Below, piece by piece: positions 60,631-64,000 of a DNA stretch of 64,000 bases (the first letter of the stretch is position 1; each line of letters starts with the position of its first letter). Under the pieces are notes generated by a model. That model ran no database searches. It saw only the letters and a program-made list of their open reading frames with translations, and was not told the origin of the DNA. This stretch comes from Turnera subulata (taxonomy: Eukaryota; Streptophyta; Magnoliopsida; Malpighiales; Passifloraceae): positions 54,867-118,866 of the forward strand of contig JAKUCV010000266.1 of NCBI GenBank assembly GCA_028386065.3. Reading direction: 5' to 3'. The translations under genes and the position numbers were made by a program.

Positions 60631-61029
60631 ATGGACTCACCACTAAGATCCCGTACTACCTCTGACTAAGAGGATAACAGCTACATCGGTGGTACTGCTT
60701 TCCCGACAAGCTCCGATGAGGAACCTCCTAAGAAGCGGTTCAAGACCAACATCATCGGCCTGAAGGAGCATATGGTGGTTCCCCCAAGACGGCAAAAGAA
60801 GCGTGCAGGCAAGGAAGGACCTTCTGGTAACAAGGATGCGGAGGATAGGAAAGGCAAGGCAACAGCTGAGAGTAGCACACCACTGCAGACAATGAAGCAG
60901 CTGGACACTGCACTGAAGAAGGCCCACACTGCAGTGATGCAAATTGAACTGGCCTGTATGGGACTCTCTTCTCAGATCGCGAACATACAAAAACTTGTAA
61001 AAGATCTGAAGAATCATGTAACTCCGTAG
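60631..61029 (+). pseudogene. antisense ORF1 copy in element E, with premature stop
   Basis: Homologue of 47174-47551. It keeps the MDSP start, the SSDEEPPKKRFKT basic cluster and the helical C-terminus. A TAA at about 60667 (codon 13) replaces a serine codon and breaks it. It has a short insertion (GKEGPSGN region) relative to element C. AATAAA follows at 61065-61070. Confidence 0.75.
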
Positions 61030-61721
61030 GGTGCTTCTCCTTTGTTGTAAGACGTTATGAAATCAATAAAATAAGCTTTCTTTGTAAATCAAAACTCTTA
61101 TGTTACGAAATCTCGTGTTAAACAGAAAAACCAAAACATCTTAAAGCAGATTAAAAAAAATCAGCAATAAGGATATAAAATCAGCCATAAAGAAATTATA
61201 AACGAAACAAAACTCGTTTAATAAAATCAAAACATTAAGAAGTTAAAACAAAACATGCTTTCATGTTCGGCGCTCTAGATCGATCGTAAGCATCCTCGAT
61301 CCCGAGAAACGTAACGTACATAGCTAACGGTGACGTTGGTTTCCCTCGTGGAAAGGACGTCCGTTAACTCGCAAGGCGATAATCACGGGAACGTCCTGTG
61401 TTCCTCGAAAGAAACGTTATATATTTGTCCACAAATTCCGCATGAGCCAAAAATGTCTGTCAAGTCTCGTATCTCTCCACGATGTCCGAACAGCTGTAAG
61501 CTTGTCGCACATGTGATAAAAGATGCAGGAAGAAGTCTTAAAGCGAATAAAATAAAGTAGCCAAGGAGATAGAAAATCGTAAGATGGAAAAGGGCCGAAA
61601 AACACTGGTATTTGTAGCCCGAAAACGTGTAAAGTGTTGAAGCAATAAATGATACAACGGCAAAATTTTCAAAAAACAAATCTTGAAAATCGAAAAACAA
61701 TAAACACGCTCCCCTAAAGAT

Positions 61722-61729
61722 TATAAAAG
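61722..61729 (+). promoter_or_regulatory. TATA box of antisense ORF2 copy in element E
   Basis: TATAAAAG lies exactly 117 bp before the ATG at 61839, the same as in element C. Confidence 0.55.
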
Positions 61730-61838
61730 ACAGTGTGGTGAGAAGCAAATCATCAAAAGCATTTTTAAAACTACCAAACGTCCAGGCAAAGAATCCTCAA
61801 AACTCAGGAAAAACAAACACCCACACGTCCAAAACACA

Positions 61839-62522
61839 ATGCCTGCCCCATCATCCATTTTCTTCGTCGAAGGTGCCAACCTAGGCAGAAGAAACCGACT
61901 GGCCTATAGCATGATCAACGAGCATCCAGAGGGACTTCCGAACGAGCTCGGCAGAATGCCGTGACTGGTCTTCGTCGATGAGCTCTACTCCTCCAGATTC
62001 TTCGTCACTCCCATGGAAGAGACGTTCTTCCTAGAGGACCATGGCACCCTGAGGACCTCTTTCTACGGGTCGGCCAACTCCGTCATGTTTTTCATCTCTG
62101 AAAGACTTCAGGAGTTCAACCTAGAGTCCACTTGCCAATCCCTGGAGCAAGGCGCCTACTACCAGCTCTCGATGACTGCCCAAAGCATGCCCAGAATGAC
62201 TCGGTTACCTCCAACTTGGCCAAAGGCCCGACTGCTGGTGTGGAACTGCAGAGGAGTCGCTAGGCACTCCCAGGAGTTCTCGCGTACCCTGAGGGACCTG
62301 AAGAACCAATACAAGCCAAACATGGTTCTTCTTACGGAGACCCAATGGCAACCTGAAGACGATCACGGTCTCATCCCACTCCGGTTCCCTGCAGCAAACC
62401 GGTTCGAGCTCCCTGACCAGAATAACGCGGGCGGCATGTGGTTCTCGTGGAGCGACAGGGTCACGATCAACATCAATAATGACCCCAACAGCTTCAGGGT
62501 CGGCGTCGTTCCGAGGAGATGA
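61839..62522 (+). pseudogene. antisense ORF2 copy in element E, with premature stop
   Basis: Homologue of 48740-49412. It has no frameshift, so it shows that the unknown N-terminal domain and the EEP-like part (WNCRG, VLLTETQ, GGMWFSW) belong to one frame. A TGA near 61962 follows the LGRMP segment and breaks it. By eye the N-terminal part differs from element C at about 13 of 115 residues. It ends VVPRR, followed by TGA. Confidence 0.75.
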
Positions 62523-62660
62523 ATGTATTTTTATTTTTATAAAATATTAATGTAATGTTTATGTTTGTAATGGTAATATTAGTATTATTAATAATATTTA
62601 TGTTTCCGCTTAATTATGGCATAAATTTCCACTTATATGAACGTTCCACTAAACCAGCAT

Positions 62661-62744
62661 TGACAACGTTTCATTCATATAAAAATTCGTCCTCGAAATT
62701 TTTGACAACGTTTCATTCATATAAAAATTCGTCCTCGAAATTTT
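62661..62744 (+). repeat. exact 42-bp tandem duplication near the 3' end of gag
   Basis: Units 62661-62702 and 62703-62744 are identical. Each contains 'attcgtcctcgaaatttt', the inverse of the TTTCGAGGACGAAT motif that normally precedes a gypsy polypurine tract. An (AAT)n run follows. Confidence 0.85.
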
Positions 62745-63795
62745 ACATAATAATAATAATAATAATAAAAGGAAAGAAAAAAAAAACAAAGCAAAGTGAA
62801 ACTTCTCGAGTCATCTCATTCTTTTGGGGCGTCGGTAGCTTCCTCCCGAATGATAGAGTACACCCTAGGAGTAGCAGCAGATCGAGTAGCACCTCCGCGG
62901 CTCGGAGCTCCAGAACTCCCACGACTTCCTCCCTGGTGTCCACCCCCTGGTTCGGACCAGAAGGAGCTGTACCATTAGCCACGGAGTTCTGTACGGTATA
63001 CTGGGACCCACTACCTCTACTATCACGAATCCTCTTGTAACACTCTGACCTGTGGTGTCCCTGCTTCCCGCAATACCAACATGTAATAGGAGGTCTTGTC
63101 CAAGGGCCCCGCCCCTGAGATCCAAACTGATAAGACCTTCCTCCCGAAGACTTACCCGGTCGACCTTGATAATTCTGTCCTCGGGACTTCTTCGACCCTT
63201 GGTAGAAAGAACCCTGTCGACTCATGTAACCTGTATCACTTGTACCAGAATGTTGCCTCTTTTGTTCAGACACTGTTGACTGTTTCTCCCGCTCGACTGG
63301 CTGGGCCTCCTGCCCAATCAACTGAATCCTCTCAGCATCAAAAGCAGCCTTACAAATGGCCTCCCAAGTTCGGTGTCTCCCACCAGCCACTACTATCGCC
63401 AACTCGCGGCGCAGAGCGTCTACAAACCGCCTACACTGTGTGACCTTATCGGGCACAATCTCCTTGGCGTAGGAGAGAAGAATACTGAACCGGATCAGGA
63501 ATGCAGAAACTGACTCATCGGGCCCCTGTTTCACCTCAAGAAACTGCTTTTTCTTGTCCTCCAAGAAACCAACGGTAAGGAACTCCTTGTAGAATTTATC
63601 CTTGATGTCCGCCCATGGCATCTCCACGGGTCTAGGTAGGTTCGCAACTAGTCCCTGCCACCAACTCAATGCGTAACCCGTGAGCTTGTGTGCTGCAAAT
63701 CGAGCCCAGTGCTCGGGTGTATACATGAATTTCTCCAAAACATTCTCCACCTGGCGGAACCAATCATCAGCCACCCTTGCAGTTGTAGGAAACAA
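62743..63795 (-). pseudogene. gag of element E, N-terminally truncated
   Basis: A minus-strand frame of 350 codons without internal stops. It carries a gag capsid domain (VADDWFRQVENVLEKF; LSWWQGLVANLPRPVEMPW; the GPDESVSAFLIRF region), a basic linker and a CCHC knuckle CWYCGKQGHHRSEC (about 63041-63082). The N-terminus is lost at an unrelated repeat beginning about 63796. The C-terminus runs out through non-gag sequence into an (AAT)n run, giving an oligo-Ile tail. It is more intact than the gags of A and D, but not a complete gene here. Confidence 0.8.
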
Positions 63796-64000
63796 TAAAC
63801 TTAAGCTAGAGGGGGGGTGAATAGCTTATGATCGAAAATTAAAAACTTTGCAGGAAATAAGTGCGGAATTAAAAGAATGAAGGACACAAGAGATTTATCC
63901 TGGTTCACACACACTCTACTAGTGTGGCTAATCCAGCCCTTCAAGTCTCACTTGAAGATTTCACTATCTACGTTAAGCTTACGGGTGCTTAACAAACCGT
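63796..64000. other. unclassified repeat-like sequence interrupting gag of element E
   Basis: Starts near 'ctagagggggggtgaatagc' and continues to the window edge with 'tgcggaattaaaag' and 'tcacttgaagatttcac'. It is not gag and not LTR of the elements here. No ORF. Confidence 0.4.

Larger units (their letters stand above)
60443..63795 (-). mobile_element. gag-only Ty3/gypsy derivative (element E), minus orientation
   Basis: From left on the plus strand: LTR end at 60442, polypurine region (60443-60480), antisense ORF1 and ORF2 copies, tandem 42-bp repeat, then gag on the minus strand. Protease, RT, RNase H and integrase are absent. The gag N-terminus is cut at about 63796 by an unrelated repeat. 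Gag type and LTR end (TGTAACGTCCC) differ from elements A, C and D. Confidence 0.8.

Overview
This is nuclear DNA of a flowering plant, probably a eudicot. It has AT-rich intergenic DNA, genes split by small GT-AG introns, a MIKC-type MADS-box gene, two plant GDSL lipases, a nuclear tRNA-Thr and dense nested LTR retrotransposons. I cannot name the species.

Layout. 1-16 kb is the gene-bearing part. Two GDSL esterase/lipase genes converge (2181-3937 +, 5593-8079 -) with the same five-exon architecture. An AGL12/XAANTAL1-type MADS-box gene lies on the minus strand (11317-15866, seven exons). Small retroposons, tRNA-like SINE heads and microsatellites sit between and inside these genes. 16-21 kb is mostly empty, with one LINE tail. 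20.9-32.9 kb is a non-autonomous hAT-like element split by a full-length but decayed Ty3/gypsy chromovirus (element A, LTRs 2.8 kb). The RT region of A is itself split by a pair of palindromic foldback elements. 35.3-39.5 kb holds two copies of one MITE: one split by a 2.9 kb solo LTR, the other nested in a LINE tail. 40.8-43.4 kb holds a four-exon gene for a secreted plant protein of unknown function, followed by tRNA-Thr(UGU).

46.0-64.0 kb is a retrotransposon graveyard. It starts with a 12-oxophytodienoate reductase fragment abutting a truncated LTR. Next come a minus-strand gypsy derivative without gag or pol (element C), a plus-strand gypsy cut off in RT (element D), an inverted structure with LTR-like ends, and a minus-strand gag-only gypsy (element E).

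The most notable signal is a two-ORF module carried antisense inside elements C and E, between the polypurine tract and the PBS/gag side. Each ORF has its own TATA box at a matching distance in both copies (about 40 bp and exactly 117 bp upstream of the ATG). ORF1 encodes a small protein with basic nuclear-targeting-like clusters. ORF2 joins an unknown domain to the first part of a LINE-type endonuclease-like fold. A second unusual signal is an array of short hairpins in three LTRs, whose arms differ but stay self-complementary around a near-constant loop. A third is an apparent intron in three LTRs that is missing from the LTR of element D. I could not run searches or alignments; family names rest on motifs read by eye.
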